Shown here one piece after another: positions 23,299 through 35,401 of a DNA stretch of 64,000 nt. Under the pieces are notes generated by a model. The model did no database searches. It saw only the letters and a list, made by a program, of their open reading frames with translations, and was not told where the DNA came from. The position numbers and the translations under genes are program-made. Within the stretch, counting starts at the first letter, position 1. Each line of letters starts with the position of its first letter. The DNA comes from Erythrophleum ivorense (taxonomy: Eukaryota; Streptophyta; Magnoliopsida; Fabales; Fabaceae), in assembly GCA_026724425.1 (NCBI GenBank), contig JAIUCV010000008.1, positions 24,934,369 through 24,998,368 of the forward strand. The letters run 5' to 3'.

Positions 23299-23969
23299 TT
23301 TCAACCCTTAAGATAAATTTTGTCCTCAAAATTTAGAACATACCTCAATTAAATAATTGTGGATGCTACTTTCTCATGTCATCTTCCAGTTTTAAGGTGC
23401 CTTATGAAGAGATAGACACTTCCAGATCATTTTCACTAGAATAATACTCTTATTTCTCAGTTATTTGATCTTAGTATAAATAATTTTCTCTGGTGTTACA
23501 ACATAAGAAAGGTTATCCTACAATTGAATATTCTAACATTCTATGATATATGTGGGGTCTGGCAAGTACTTTTTTAATTAGGAGGCATTGAATACATCAT
23601 AGATTTAGGCTAGGTTTGGAGGCAAAGCAATATGATAAGCAATAGGTCCAATTCTTTTAAGGATCTTGAATGGATTAATATATCTAGGATTGAACTTCCT
23701 TGCCTTAATAGATCAACCTACACCAGTAACTAGAGATACTCGAATGAATACATAGTCCTTAGTCTCAAAATCTAACAGTCTCATTCTTTTATCTATATAA
23801 CTCTTTTATCTACTCTAGGTTGTAAGAAGTTTTATTTTCTAATTAATTCTATCTGCCTAGTGGTTTGGTCTATTATCTTAGGTCTTATTAGACTTCTCCA
23901 CCTAGCTCAACCCAACACAAAAGAGACCTACACTTTTTTCCATACAAAGCCTGATATGAGGTTATTTGA
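23299..23969. other. Degraded retroelement-like DNA, unassigned
   Basis: The minus strand of 23500-23960 has a weak look of decayed gypsy polymerase DNA, but I could not read convincing motifs. No gene is called. Confidence 0.3.
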
Positions 23970-24113
23970 ATAATACACTAATTGGTGACATTACCAGTTA
24001 CTAACATTGAGAACTGAGCATGTCACTTTTATTCAATGGTCAATATGCCTTAGGTTCCTCAAAACCTTTTTTTTATATCTTAGGTTTCTCAAAACCTTTT
24101 TTTTATATCTCTT
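23970..24113 (+). repeat. Dispersed repeat copy plus ~32-bp tandem duplication
   Basis: It matches 8186-8290 almost base for base. At its 3' edge the segment 'cttaggttcctcaaaacc' plus a T-run and 'atatct' is repeated at once, giving two units of about 32 bases (24049-24111). Confidence 0.75.
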
Positions 24114-25756
24114 GTATGCATCATAGGGAAAATATAAGCAATAATATGAATAATTTGTGGAGTTCTAGTAGAAGTTAAATGCAAATGGGGGTATGCTCTA
24201 GGGTCCTTTTTCCTTTTTTTTCTTTGACTTAGGGAGGGTAGTGATTCAAATTTGAGATAATTTAAAGATTGCTTAATTATACAATTTTGAATAGAGAAAT
24301 TTTAAATGTTTAAGCTATTCATGTTATGTGATTATTGATTTAGTTATTTCTATTATTTCTATTGTATTGAATATGATAATTTAGAGATGTAGTCATGACA
24401 TATGATTCAATGAGGATGAGAACTTTTTTCATCAAGTGATAGGTCAATTTTATTTTTGTTTAGGTCATCAATAAGGATGAGAACTACTCCCATCAAGTGA
24501 TTCTTGAAAATAATTGCTACAAAAAAATTTTGTGATGTTTGTTATTCTAAGTTGATAATTTACAAACTAGAATGTAAACTTCTAAATGAATGTTTGGTTT
24601 TGGTTGATTTGACATGGTCTTTTTTAATGTGTTTAGTGCTAGTATATCCTCTATTTCTTGTACTAGTGTAAAGATTTTTTAGTAGAGCTAGTTTATTTGA
24701 CATAGATCCCTTCTAAATGAATTTCTTATGCCAGTGCTTTGATGTAAATTTCTTGCGCTAGTGCTAGTTTATTTGGCATGATCCCTTCTAAATGAATTTT
24801 AGGGTGGAGCTGAGATTGGTATTAAATTTGTTAGTGCTAGTATATCTTGTATTTTTGTGTTGGAATAATTGTGTTAGATTTTAATTTGAACTTCCAAACT
24901 TGTTATCAAATTTTGTCTATTACAGTGAAAGCAAAATCATAGAAACAAATTGCTATTGTGGAACACCAAGTACTAGCAAAAGGATAAAAGCAAATGGATA
25001 AGCAAATGCTTGAGACTTAACTAGGCAATTAAAGGTTCAAGTTTCAATAGTAAGGTGGCTAGGGACAGATAAAGCCACGAATTTGAAAACAAATTGAAGT
25101 ACTAGTGTTGTCAATATCTATTAACTAGATGTGCTAGGAATGAAAGCATATGGCAAAAAAAAATTGTATTGTGAGTGTTGAAATTGTACATTACTGAAGG
25201 TGTATAGCAAGTGTATAGCAAAGGAAGTGTAATGAAATTGTACAATGTTGAAAGTGTAATCCTTACAATAAATATGATGCATTTCTCTTTCAATGAAGGT
25301 GTATATTTCTTTTCTAGCTTTTGGTTCTATATATTTTTATGCTATACACAACACAACACGGACTACGAAAATAATAATGTGCCCATATATTACATTCTAA
25401 CATACTTTCGTGTAACTTTACTAATTCTATACATAAAAAATATAAAGTTGGCTTCATAGTAATCAATCTCCATTATTGCTTATATTTGTAACATCACCAC
25501 ATAGACTTGGTGCTTCATACGATGAACAAATATGACCAAGTGGAGCCTATATTGAAAAGGAAAAAAAATCAAAAGATTCAAGTACCATGAAAAAATTGTA
25601 TTCATACAACTTACTAAAATGAAACTAGTATAGTTGGTAAAATCATATTAACTCAAAATAGATTTGTTATCCTATAAAGAAAATAGAAATATTTTAATTA
25701 TTTACCAAAAGCAACGATGAAGACTAATTAAATGGTGAGGAGAATAATTGTATATG
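24114..25756. other. AT-rich DNA with a local ~77-bp tandem duplication
   Basis: Two units around 24688-24725 and 24764-24800 share 'gctagtttattt' and 'gatcccttctaaatgaattt'. 'agtgctagtata' also recurs at 24648 and 24832. A run of 'aaattgtac', 'gtgtatagca' and 'gaagtgtaat' repeats near 25177-25260. No gene is seen. Confidence 0.5.
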
Positions 25757-26180
25757 CAATGGATTCTTGATTGTAAGGAACATTGAGACTTGAGGGAGCT
25801 ATTGGATGGGACATTCCATATCGCACTTGAATCTGAGCAACATTGTAAGCCTACAAGGAAAGAAAAACATGACTTATTCAGTGAAAGCCAATAAGTATAC
25901 TAAATTGTAATGACTTTACATACCATGAATGGTTGACTATAGGTAACATTGACACTTAGGGGAGCTATTAGACGGGTTGTTCCACATTGCACTTTAAATA
26001 ACATCATGATCCTACCCAAAAAACAAAATATTTAAAACTTGGCACTTGAATTAATCTTTTTGTGAAACATTAGCAAAGAAGTAAAGTGTTATGAATGGTT
26101 ACAATCATAGTAGCTTTGTTACCATATATTGTTGACTTTGTGTAGCATTGGCACTTGACTTTTTCTTTTTCCTCCTTAGT
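25757..26180 (-). pseudogene. Three related exon-like fragments, unknown protein
   Basis: On the minus strand three segments look like duplicated short exons. Segment 1 (25757-25853) reads AYNVAQIQVRYGMSHPIA and then PSSLNVPYNQES, preceded by an AG acceptor. Segment 2 (25928-26010) has an AG acceptor, reads KVQCGTTRLIAPLSVNVTY then SQPFM, and is followed by a GTATGT donor. Segment 3 (about 26118-26160) reads SANATQSQQYM followed by GTAAC. The shared pattern is a VQ-x-G core, IAP-x-S-x-NV and YxQ. I do not recognise the family. It may be a captured or transposon gene piece. Confidence 0.35.
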
Positions 26181-26259
26181 TAATGCTCAACCCAACTTTT
26201 TTGGCATTTTGTAACAATTGGCTTTTTGATTGAACTAGAATTGATATGTTAATAAAAGA

Positions 26260-28420
26260 GGACCTTAAAGTAAATGGAATTAAGGTCAAATAAGGATAAA
26301 ATGATAATTAGCATATCAAGAAACAAGGTTAGGGAATCATACAAGGAAAGAAAACAAAGCTAAAATTACTAAACGAAGAAAAATGTATATCAGTGGCAAA
26401 ATTATAATTTTAAACAAATTTTAGGAAACTCAAAGAAAAGAGTTTTAAAGCCCAAAATTAAGCTCACCAAGATTTTCAAAGCTCTGGAAAACCATAGGGA
26501 CAGTCAAAATCAGTTAAGACCTTTTTGGTGTGTTGAAAGAGTCAAACAATGTCGAGACTTTAAGCGAAGTTATTTTTTATCATTTTAAGCCATCTAAACC
26601 CTAAAATAATATTTTTATGTGAAAACGAACCCACATTTCTATAAGGTGCAATCAAATCCTAAAAGGCATGAAAAATTAGTCCAAACGAAGTAAACGTGTG
26701 AGTAAGGGCAAAATAGTCATTTTGAAAAATTATAAATGGAGCTTCTTAAGTAAGCCATGCCTCACCTTCTTTTACCACCTTCCAAAATCAAATTCAGAAA
26801 GCCATTAATGGCATCTTGCTAAAGGTGGAGAGAAAGAGGTTTTAAGCTTCCATTTAGGTAAGTAAACGGTATTGTTTCATCTCGTGCCAATTAATAAAGT
26901 TATTTCTCCCTCTAAAAGCTTTCTAATGGTGGTTTTCTTTTTATGAAAACTTGAAGATTCAAATTTGACCTAAGGTAAAAAGGAGCTCTTTTCAAGAAAC
27001 CAACCAATGGAAGTTAATATACACAGAAAGTACTTTACATTGAGGTAAGTTTCTATCTGAAACACGTGCAAAATTTTGTATTTCTAAGCCATAGAAGTTT
27101 TGACCATGAAAGAGAAAGTTTCTAAGCCAAGAGTTTTAGCATGCAAGGATTTCATATATAATATTAGTTTCTATTGAATCATGAAAGAAAGCAACCTAGA
27201 CTAGGTTGTGCTATAGGTTCTGCCAAGGCTAGATGAATAGGTGGCCATGTGATTTTTAGCTCCTAATTAGTATGTTTAGATGTTTTATAATGTAAAGAAC
27301 AAGAATTTAAGCCTATAATTGATTGAAACTTTGAAAATCTTTAAGTTAGGGTTTTATGGTCCCATTTCCACCAAGAAGAAATTCAAGGGGTTGGGAAGTT
27401 GTTTAATGGATTTTTAGGCTATAAATAGTCTTAAAATGATATAAGAATAATAATGGAAGTATTAAATTGAATTTAGAAGCTAGATTTTGGAAGTTGGAAA
27501 TTTAGGGTTCAATAAAGGATAATATGGAACCAATTAGTATTAAGTTTGTGTGAGCAAGCTTGTGATACTTCTAATAAATCCTAGTGTGGCTATACAGATC
27601 ATATATGATGAGATTTCAAAGTCTAGAAGTTGAATTTTTGAAGTCACCCCTTGAAGCTTAAGATTACATAATGAGTCTTATTATATGGAAAAGCGAAAAA
27701 ACCAAATAAATAGTGCTAATGACCATATAAATAGTAAATGTAGAATTTGTAGCATGAATTATAAATTCTAGAAGCATAAATTGGTTTAGGATTTAAGCTG
27801 AGTGAAAACCCTAACCTAAAACCTAAGTGATGAACCAATTAAGGGAAGACTAAAATTCAAAAGGAATTTCATAAATTTAAGCCCTTGAATATGGCCAAAT
27901 TTGAGCATGTTAGATGGCATATTTGCCACCCAAAAAGCATGTACCTTGGAAGTATGTAAAAGAGGTTTTAAGTGCACTTTAAGTGTCCTAAAGTATAGTT
28001 AAGAGTCAAAGAAGTTTAAGAGAAGTTGTCATGAGCTCTAGATGTTAATGATATGTTTATTTGATATTTTTAGGGCAAGCTAGTGAGGCTCCATTCCATT
28101 GTATATGTGGAGCCAAGAGAAAAAAGGAGATGGAGCCAAAAATAAAGCAAAAAAGTTAGAGGTTTTATTGGATTCTTATCATTTATACAAAGTAGCTTAC
28201 TATTTTCCTATTCCGTTGCATGCAGACTTGTTTGAGCTTGATGTGCATTGTATTGTATTGGTTGATTTGCACAATATATGCTATAGTTCATTGCATTAGT
28301 TATATGTCATGTTTTGCATATTTTGTTTGATGAGGTGAGTTTATTAGATAAAAGGAGCAATGGGAACGAGTGCAGTAGTTCTCCCAAGTCCAAGAGAAAA
28401 GCTTAAGATGAGCTAAGATT
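26260..28420 (+). repeat. Plus-strand degenerate copy of the LTR-like family
   Basis: Segment 26395-26700 aligns in order with 59330-59600: an 'aaattttagga' block, a 'gaaaaccatagggacagt' block, then a leader-like region and downstream text with 'aggtaagt' at 27040. The start and end are not sharp. Frame 28099-28299 is unlikely to be a gene. Confidence 0.4.
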
Positions 28421-28679
28421 CATGGCTATGATAAAGTATGTAACAAACACATAAAGCATTTATGTTAGTTTTTATGTGACCATGCATACTTGCATTATTC
28501 TTGTAACACATTCCTTAATTCCTTGTATTTCATTGTTTTATTTGTATTTATTTATCTATTTTATCCTTAAGACAATTTAACTTAATTTAATTTAGTTGCC
28601 ATCTCATCATCATTTTTTTGAGGTAGAAAGTTTTTTACGATGTGTCAATAGCATAGCGAATTACTAAATATGATGAACA

Positions 28680-28686
<7 letters not shown>

Positions 28687-28715
<29 letters not shown>

Positions 28716-28716
28716 A
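28687..28716. repeat. (TA)n microsatellite
   Basis: About 13 TA units. TGTCACAGAGTC begins directly after it, a possible but unproven LTR edge. Confidence 0.85.
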
Positions 28717-31700
28717 TGTCACAGAGTCTAGAAATAAGGGAGTGAGGTCATATAAGTGCAGACCATATCACTAGGAATCTATCTTAGAACTACTCAAAAG
28801 AAAAATTCCCAAAACAAAAAGAACCAAAAAGGTCAATCCCCTAGTTGCCCAAAAAGTCATATCATAATGAGTTTGAAGTCTCCATTCATGGAAACAGACA
28901 AGGCATCCCTCTTGTAGGGAATGGGGGACTCTCCTCATCTATTGCCATGAATATAATAAGTACCACACGAACTAATTCATCACACGTGATAATTCTAATA
29001 TTGTGCACAACAAACATCCACCCCCGTACTGGGAACTGGATCCACTCTCCCTAGAGTTCTAGGGTTATTTTGTAGACAAACATCTAAGAAAAATATAAAC
29101 TACAATATAGTGAGAAATAATTTTCTTAGTAACATATATATAATTAATATGACATAATATTCATGAAGAGACCTCAAGTACAAATTTAACAAATAGAGAA
29201 CTTTATGGAAAATAATTAATTTACAGAACAACGTAAATAGAGAAATATACTAAATTCTGTAATATTTTAAAAAAATACAAATTACAAAAATGAAGAGTAA
29301 CAAGGAGTATTATTCAAACATATGATAAAGTATATCATGCAAATCTCAAGATATTGCACACATAAATGGGACATGATTTAAGCACAGTAAGATGTTCATA
29401 AATTCAGAGTCCATTATTTGTAGGATATCAAGATGCATAGAATACAAAAAACAAAAATTATAGCAATCAACAATTGTCCAACTTGACCATTAGGCCTTGG
29501 AGATTGTCAGGTTCAATACCCATATCACGTTGTATTGGCTTGGCAGGCTTAATACCTAGATCATGTTGCTCTATCATGACTTAGTAGGTTGACCCCTGCT
29601 TCCTTTACTAAGGTGTCCCTTAGGGGGTATCCAAGAAAAGTCATATAAAAATATCATAATAATATATCATCCAAGCCATCATTTAATCAAAACATAATAG
29701 GTATATTTGGGAAAAAACTACTTTGCACAACTCTGTGTGTAATTAAATAATCCCAATAGCATAATAGCGTATTGAAGTTTGAAAAATTATATTTAAATAC
29801 TTAAAAATATCTTTTTACTTTTCTAAGTCCAGATTTGTCCTAAGGCCCATTTAATATCCAAAATAATTCATAAATTAAGGTCCAACATCAAGGTACAAAA
29901 TAAAGTCTAGTATAGTCATAAAAGGCTCGTTCAAGTATACAAGAAGCTCAATAAAAAGCCCAATAAGTGCAAAATATGTCCAAAATATCCGAATGACCTT
30001 CACCAATCCTAATTAGTAATTTAGATATTGTTAAATATCTGTCTTAATTAAAATTAGACATCCAGCATAATAGCAACTATCTAGTGGCCAACTCTAGCAC
30101 ACACAGGGCTCATCCCCTAAATAAGGCTATTCCGTTATAATATACATATGCTAGTCCTTTACCAAATAATTCATATCCATAAAATTAGATAGTAAACAAC
30201 ATATTGTCCATGTTAGGAAATCAAATAGGAAGTAGTATGTCAGTATAGCAAACAACACAATCTAGAACATATGTTTATCATATATTTCATTCTTGACATA
30301 ATGCTTCATAAAGTTCTAACTATCACAAATGGGCTCCAAATTTTACAAAATAAATATCAACATAATCCAAACAACATATAGAATATATTAGGCCACATAA
30401 ATAATCTAAACACATTAACTAACATAAGTAAAAATTCAAGAAGTTCTTGGTCAACACTCTCTCTAAAAAATTTAACTTTTTATATAGTAATTCATAATTC
30501 ACCAAAATTTCACCATAGGCCTTACTTTTAGTGTGGATTAACCAATTTAGTGGGATTTTAGAAAACTCTTCCCTAGGTAGCTCTAATGGTCTTCGCCCAA
30601 ACTATGCACCTAGGAGAATATATGATTTTGTTTCATTTTTATGTCACCAAATAGCCACATATACATATTCAAGGGAGATAAACAAAAGCCCTCAATAAAT
30701 TTCTAGAAATTTCATGTATATTCTACAATTTTCTCAAATTAAAATTGAAGGGTTTTTTGCCAAATTCTTCATGAAAATCATAAGTTATATTAATTTATCT
30801 CTTCTATAGGCTTCTTCCCATTATTCTCCATTTAATTTCTCTTCAATTTCTCCTATGGCTTCTTGAAATATAAAGTTTCATAGTTCATAGAAAAATAGTC
30901 AAGAATAGTAATTTTCTTAAATCACATGAATCCATAAGCCATATATATAATTTTTCTATCTTTTCTTAGCTTGAATTCATGAAAACAACAAAATTCCTCC
31001 TTTGTTCTTGCCATGGCCAAAACATGAAGAAGAAAAGAAGAGAAGATTCATGGAAGAAAATTAAAAAAAAAAAAACAAGAAAAGAGTTTATCTATGTTAC
31101 CTTAGATTCGTGATGTTTGTTTTTCTCCAGTAGCTTTTCTTCTTCCTCCTTCCTTCTCCTCCTCCTTTGGTTGAGCTCTCCTTCTCCCTTTTTCTTTTGT
31201 CTTGGCCAAATTGTATGTGTGTGTGGCATGAAAGTGTGTGTGTGTGTGTTCTTGTAAATTTTATTTACAAATAGATGGTTAAGATTTGAACAACTTTTAA
31301 GATGAAAGATCTTGGCCTTTAGATCAAATGGATAGTTAGGATTAAGCCTTGGAATGGAAGATTAAATGTGAACCTTTCAATTAGATCAAGGGTTGTGATT
31401 TGATCATAAAAAGTAAAGAAACCTAAGCCATTGGATTACATCAACCATTAAGATCGCATCTTGTTTTACAAAGGAATATTAGCCGTTAGATTTAACAATA
31501 TTTTATTTAAAGTTATGATTACTTTCCTCATTTTACGTGAAAGTAATCTTTGCATTTATTACTACTTAAATCAGTGTCTATGTCCTTCCTTCTGACATCA
31601 GCAATAACTTTTTTGTAAAACATGAGATTTACTAAGATTTGCTAATGTAAGCCTGTGTCATCACTTCATAGTTCATGCAATCTCCAAAATCTTCTTCACA

Positions 31701-32000
31701 CATATGGTGCCACATGTCCTGCTCCTTGCACATGGTGCCATATCAACCCTTTTCCGGCCCGAATTTACAAAAATGTCACCATTTTGCCAATGTCTCCTAT
31801 TGTAGGTTCTCCATAATATTTTATTAAACCTACACTCTTTAAGTTCTTCATTGTATTTTACAATTATTTAGGCCTATATGGGTCCCATTTAATATCTCCA
31901 ACCATATATGTTATTATTTATTTTCCTAATATTTTGTTATTTTAGGGGCTAAATGACTATTTTATCCTTCGTAATAACGTAATAGACAAGCACCTTTATT
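28717..32000 (-). repeat. Degraded LTR-type DNA, mostly minus-strand
   Basis: Three diverged ~40-base units lie at 29500-29605 ('caggttcaatacc', 'caggcttaatacc', 'taggttgaccc'), reminiscent of the variable part of gypsy LTRs. The segment 30900-31560 resembles 17900-18290 and includes a (TG)n run at 31210-31250. No open frame of substance and no terminal pair was found. Confidence 0.35.
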
Positions 32001-33089
32001 CATTTTGCGCTTATATCTTCATCTTAACTCCACATCTCTAAATTCTATCACCACCTTCTGATACATCTTCTGCATAAAATCTCTTAAGAAAATTAACTCT
32101 AGCTTAGGGGTTTACTTCGTCTCTATATAAGTTCTTAATTGTTCAGGACTATTTTCTGATCCTAACGATTTTAGAATTCTATGAAACAAATTTTATAATT
32201 TTCTGCATATTATTTCCTAACTATTGATATGTATATATTGGGCTAATTCTTAATTCCTCATTCTTCCAAAAAAATTATCAAAATTCATCTAAGTGATAAA
32301 TGACAATTTTGCCTTTTGGACCCCCTTAAAATCTCAAAAATTTCTATGGGTCCTATTCATCTTATACTTTTCATATATGAAGTTACTTCTGTCAAATTCG
32401 TCTTATTAAACATTAACAAATTCATTACATAAAATACTAAATAATTAAAAAATCTTAATTTTTTTATGGATGTTATAATTCTACTTAACTATCTCATGCT
32501 TGTTCTAGGTGATTTGAGTATAGATACTGAAATTCTCTTAAATCTCACCACCATCTCAATTTTCCCTTTAACCAGTGCCAAGTGGAAGCTCCAGTGTGAG
32601 CAAAGGAAAAGAGAAAGAATGTTGTTTGAATTAGCAAAATCATATGAATGTTTTGTATTTAAATTTTGTTGTAGTGTTACAATGAAAGTATGTATTAAAT
32701 TTTATTTCCTCAGTAATGTAGTTACGTGCACCAGTATACTGTTTATAGTGATGTAACTCTAATTGAGTTACTTAATACCAGATGATGATATATATATATA
32801 TATATATATATATCTAGATTGTGTTAATTGATGTTGTTATTATCTATATTTTTTCCATGTCTGTGAGTTAGGGCTGAAATGTGACCAGATTTTCCTTAGA
32901 ATATTATATACATTTTACTTTTATGGTTAAAATTAAATGGGACATGAAAATTATAAAAAATGCAAGTACTTGTATTTTAGAAATTTTGGATTTAGTATTT
33001 TTTTTTCATCAATGAATGGACTTACTATTGATCCATAGTAATTAAGTAAGAGCTATATAGTTAAGACATTACACACTTCAAATGCTTTG
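32001..33089. other. AT-rich DNA with (TA)n at 32787-32813
   Basis: No gene is recognised. A 96-codon frame at 32466-32756 has no family resemblance. Confidence 0.4.
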
Positions 33090-33720
33090 CTCCCTCTTTA
33101 TGCTTTAAATCTCTTTGCTCATGACATGCACTTACCATCACTTGCATTTGTAGTGGATGCACTGGGGCCATTGTCCATACTTATTTTCTTATTATAAATC
33201 TTTAATACTTGTTTGCTTAACTCAGCAATAGCTTTACATAGAAATAGGTATACTTCTTGGCTACCAGATGCCTCAGTTGCTACCCTTAGAAGCTTGAGAC
33301 AAAAATCTCAATAGTGTTGCATGATATCTAACTTGGCTAGATTCAACTTCAGTTACCCTAGCATTATGTATAGTACTACTTCTTACTTCTTTCATCCACC
33401 TCTTTAAAATATATTGATAAGGCATTTTATTGACATCCATGAAACTAAACACTTTCAATGCATGACAACATAATATGCTGATGGTCTCAAACATCCTATA
33501 AGAGCAAGAAATAAGCGTCTCATTAGGGTGAAATGAAACCCTTCATTCTCTTGCATGATTAAAGATGGTAATGCCATACTTAATCAATGAAGCAGTTTCA
33601 TTATTATGCTTTGTACAATTGTAACTCCCATTGTTTTTGGAAGTATTCAAAAATATTGGAGGTGTAAATTTGTACCATATATCGCAACATAGGGCAATAC
33701 TAACTCTTCAATCTAGGTCA
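33090..33720 (-). pseudogene. FAR1/FHY3-like (MULE-derived) protein fragment, broken
   Basis: Minus-strand pieces read like the C-terminal half of FAR1-related proteins. An upstream piece reads YTSNIFEYFQKQWELQL (about 33630-33690). The SWIM zinc-finger region follows (about 33450-33535): FHPNETLISC, then MFETISILCCHALKVF, then PYQYILKRWMKE. A downstream piece EASGSQEVYLF (about 33230-33270) matches the family's tail. FAR1-type proteins derive from Mutator-like transposases and act as light-signalling transcription factors. Here in-frame stops, frame changes and replacement of the second cysteine of the CxC (reads SCSYRMFE) show it is dead. It could be a MULE remnant rather than a host-gene copy. 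Confidence 0.7.
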
Positions 33721-33759
33721 TTTTTGTTGGGTTTCAAATTCACATAACTCATTGTATAG

Positions 33760-35401
33760 CTTATCTTTTACCTACAAATGAGTGAGTTTAGGTTAGCTTA
33801 ACCTACATAAAACAATCATAAGGCAAATTAATCCTATAGAACTCATTCTAGGTTCCAAGATACTACTTAATCTCATTAGAACTCAAGGTATCAATTAAGA
33901 CTAGTTTAGGTTCATTATGAAGCAACCTTTGGTTCTTGATTTCTAAATCTCAAACTCTTGCTTACTATAAGTCTTATAACTCTCAAGAAACTCATTTGTA
34001 TCATTACATACTTGGTTAAAATGATTTAGAACAAACTTGCTTCATTGACCTCATTTAGGCCCTTAAAATTTCAACTTTCATTATAAGGCTCCTAAATTCA
34101 ATGCAATGCTTCCATAATTCTTTATTCATCACATCTAAGTCTCTAAATTCATTAGAATTCAAAGAAACACTCCCTAGGTGCTTCCTTTCTCTCTTGGCTA
34201 AGACATATATCCTTAGAGGGCTAGATGAAGTTTTGCTTGCTTTCCTTGGGAATTTGATACATGCTCTTGTTCCTTCATTTTTGTAGAGTCTAAACATGAT
34301 TAAATATGGCTTGGGTTATCCTCTTAAAGTTCCAAAACTCTCAAGGTGTAATTGAAACCCTAACTTTCATATCTTGTTTCTTAATGCTCATTTCTTGATT
34401 CTAATTGCATATTCTAATTCTCCATGCTTCATAACCCTTAGGTCAGCCTTGGTTTGGTTACAAATAATCTCCCTTCATCCTCTCCTAGCCTAGGCCAAAC
34501 ACACACATGAAGGGAGGACTATGGAGAAGCAATCTTTAGCTACAGAAACATACTTTATTTTAATATATTTCAAGAGGAAAATTTGATGCTTGGCTTGGTT
34601 TCTTCAAACTCTCTCCTTCCTCCAACAAACTAGCCACAAAAATACTTCTTTCTAAAAACCAAAATCATCAAAAGAAAGAGCTCAAGGAGGAGAACCAAGT
34701 TAGCGAAGGTAAGAACATGAAAAAGTGTCATTTTCTTACCTTTTCTTGGCCTTCTTTTCTTCTTCTTCCTCCTTTCCTTAGTGCACCTCTCTTCTCTAGT
34801 TTAGAAACTTCTAATTCTGTCTTGAAGTGTTTAGGACGTGCTAGTCTTGTTTTAAGAAGAAAGGAGGTGAGTTATAGTATTTTCCATAATTCCCATTTTT
34901 CCTTTCAACTTTATTTTCTTCGTGTTCACTTATGTAGCTCCTTTTTTAGAATTATATTTTTCATATAAAAATTTAGGTTTTCTAATTTATAAAATGCTTT
35001 TAGTTTCACCCAAATTGGATTTAAAACCTTACTGAATCATTCGGTCAAAGTTTTGATCAACTAATCACTTAAAATGTACACTGAAGGGGTTTAAATCATT
35101 TTAGGATTCCTATGGTTTGTAGGGCCTCTAAGAACCCCGAGAAACTCAATTTTTTCATTTAAAACTCCATCTTTTGATTTTTCAAAAAGTTACTTTAAAT
35201 TATGAAAATACCACTATCTTTTCAAGTAATTTTATTTAGCCATCCTAGCTCTGGTTTCAAGGGATCTTTAGCTTTGTATTCTTATTTCTAAATGTCTAAA
35301 TTATTATTCTAATCTTGTTTAGCATCTAGTCATTTCATTATGGGGTCCTCTTTTGTAATCTCATCAGTTTCAGTATAATTCTAAAGAGACAAAATATTAT
35401 A
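33760..35401 (-). repeat. Degenerate LTR-like copy (minus strand)
   Basis: Family blocks in order: 'aaggctcctaaattc' near 34085, a CT-rich block with 'ccttagtgcacctctcttct' (34776-34795), and the 5' part 34960-35400 with 'ggcctctaagaaccccgaga'. The right edge 'aaaatattata' at 35401 corresponds to the eroded TGTAATATTT start. Several short frames are shadows of CT-rich repeat DNA. Confidence 0.55.

Noticed and set aside
28717..28760. TGTCACAGAGTC after (TA)n as a certain LTR start
   Set aside because: No partner terminus, primer site or second copy was found. It is left only as a remark.
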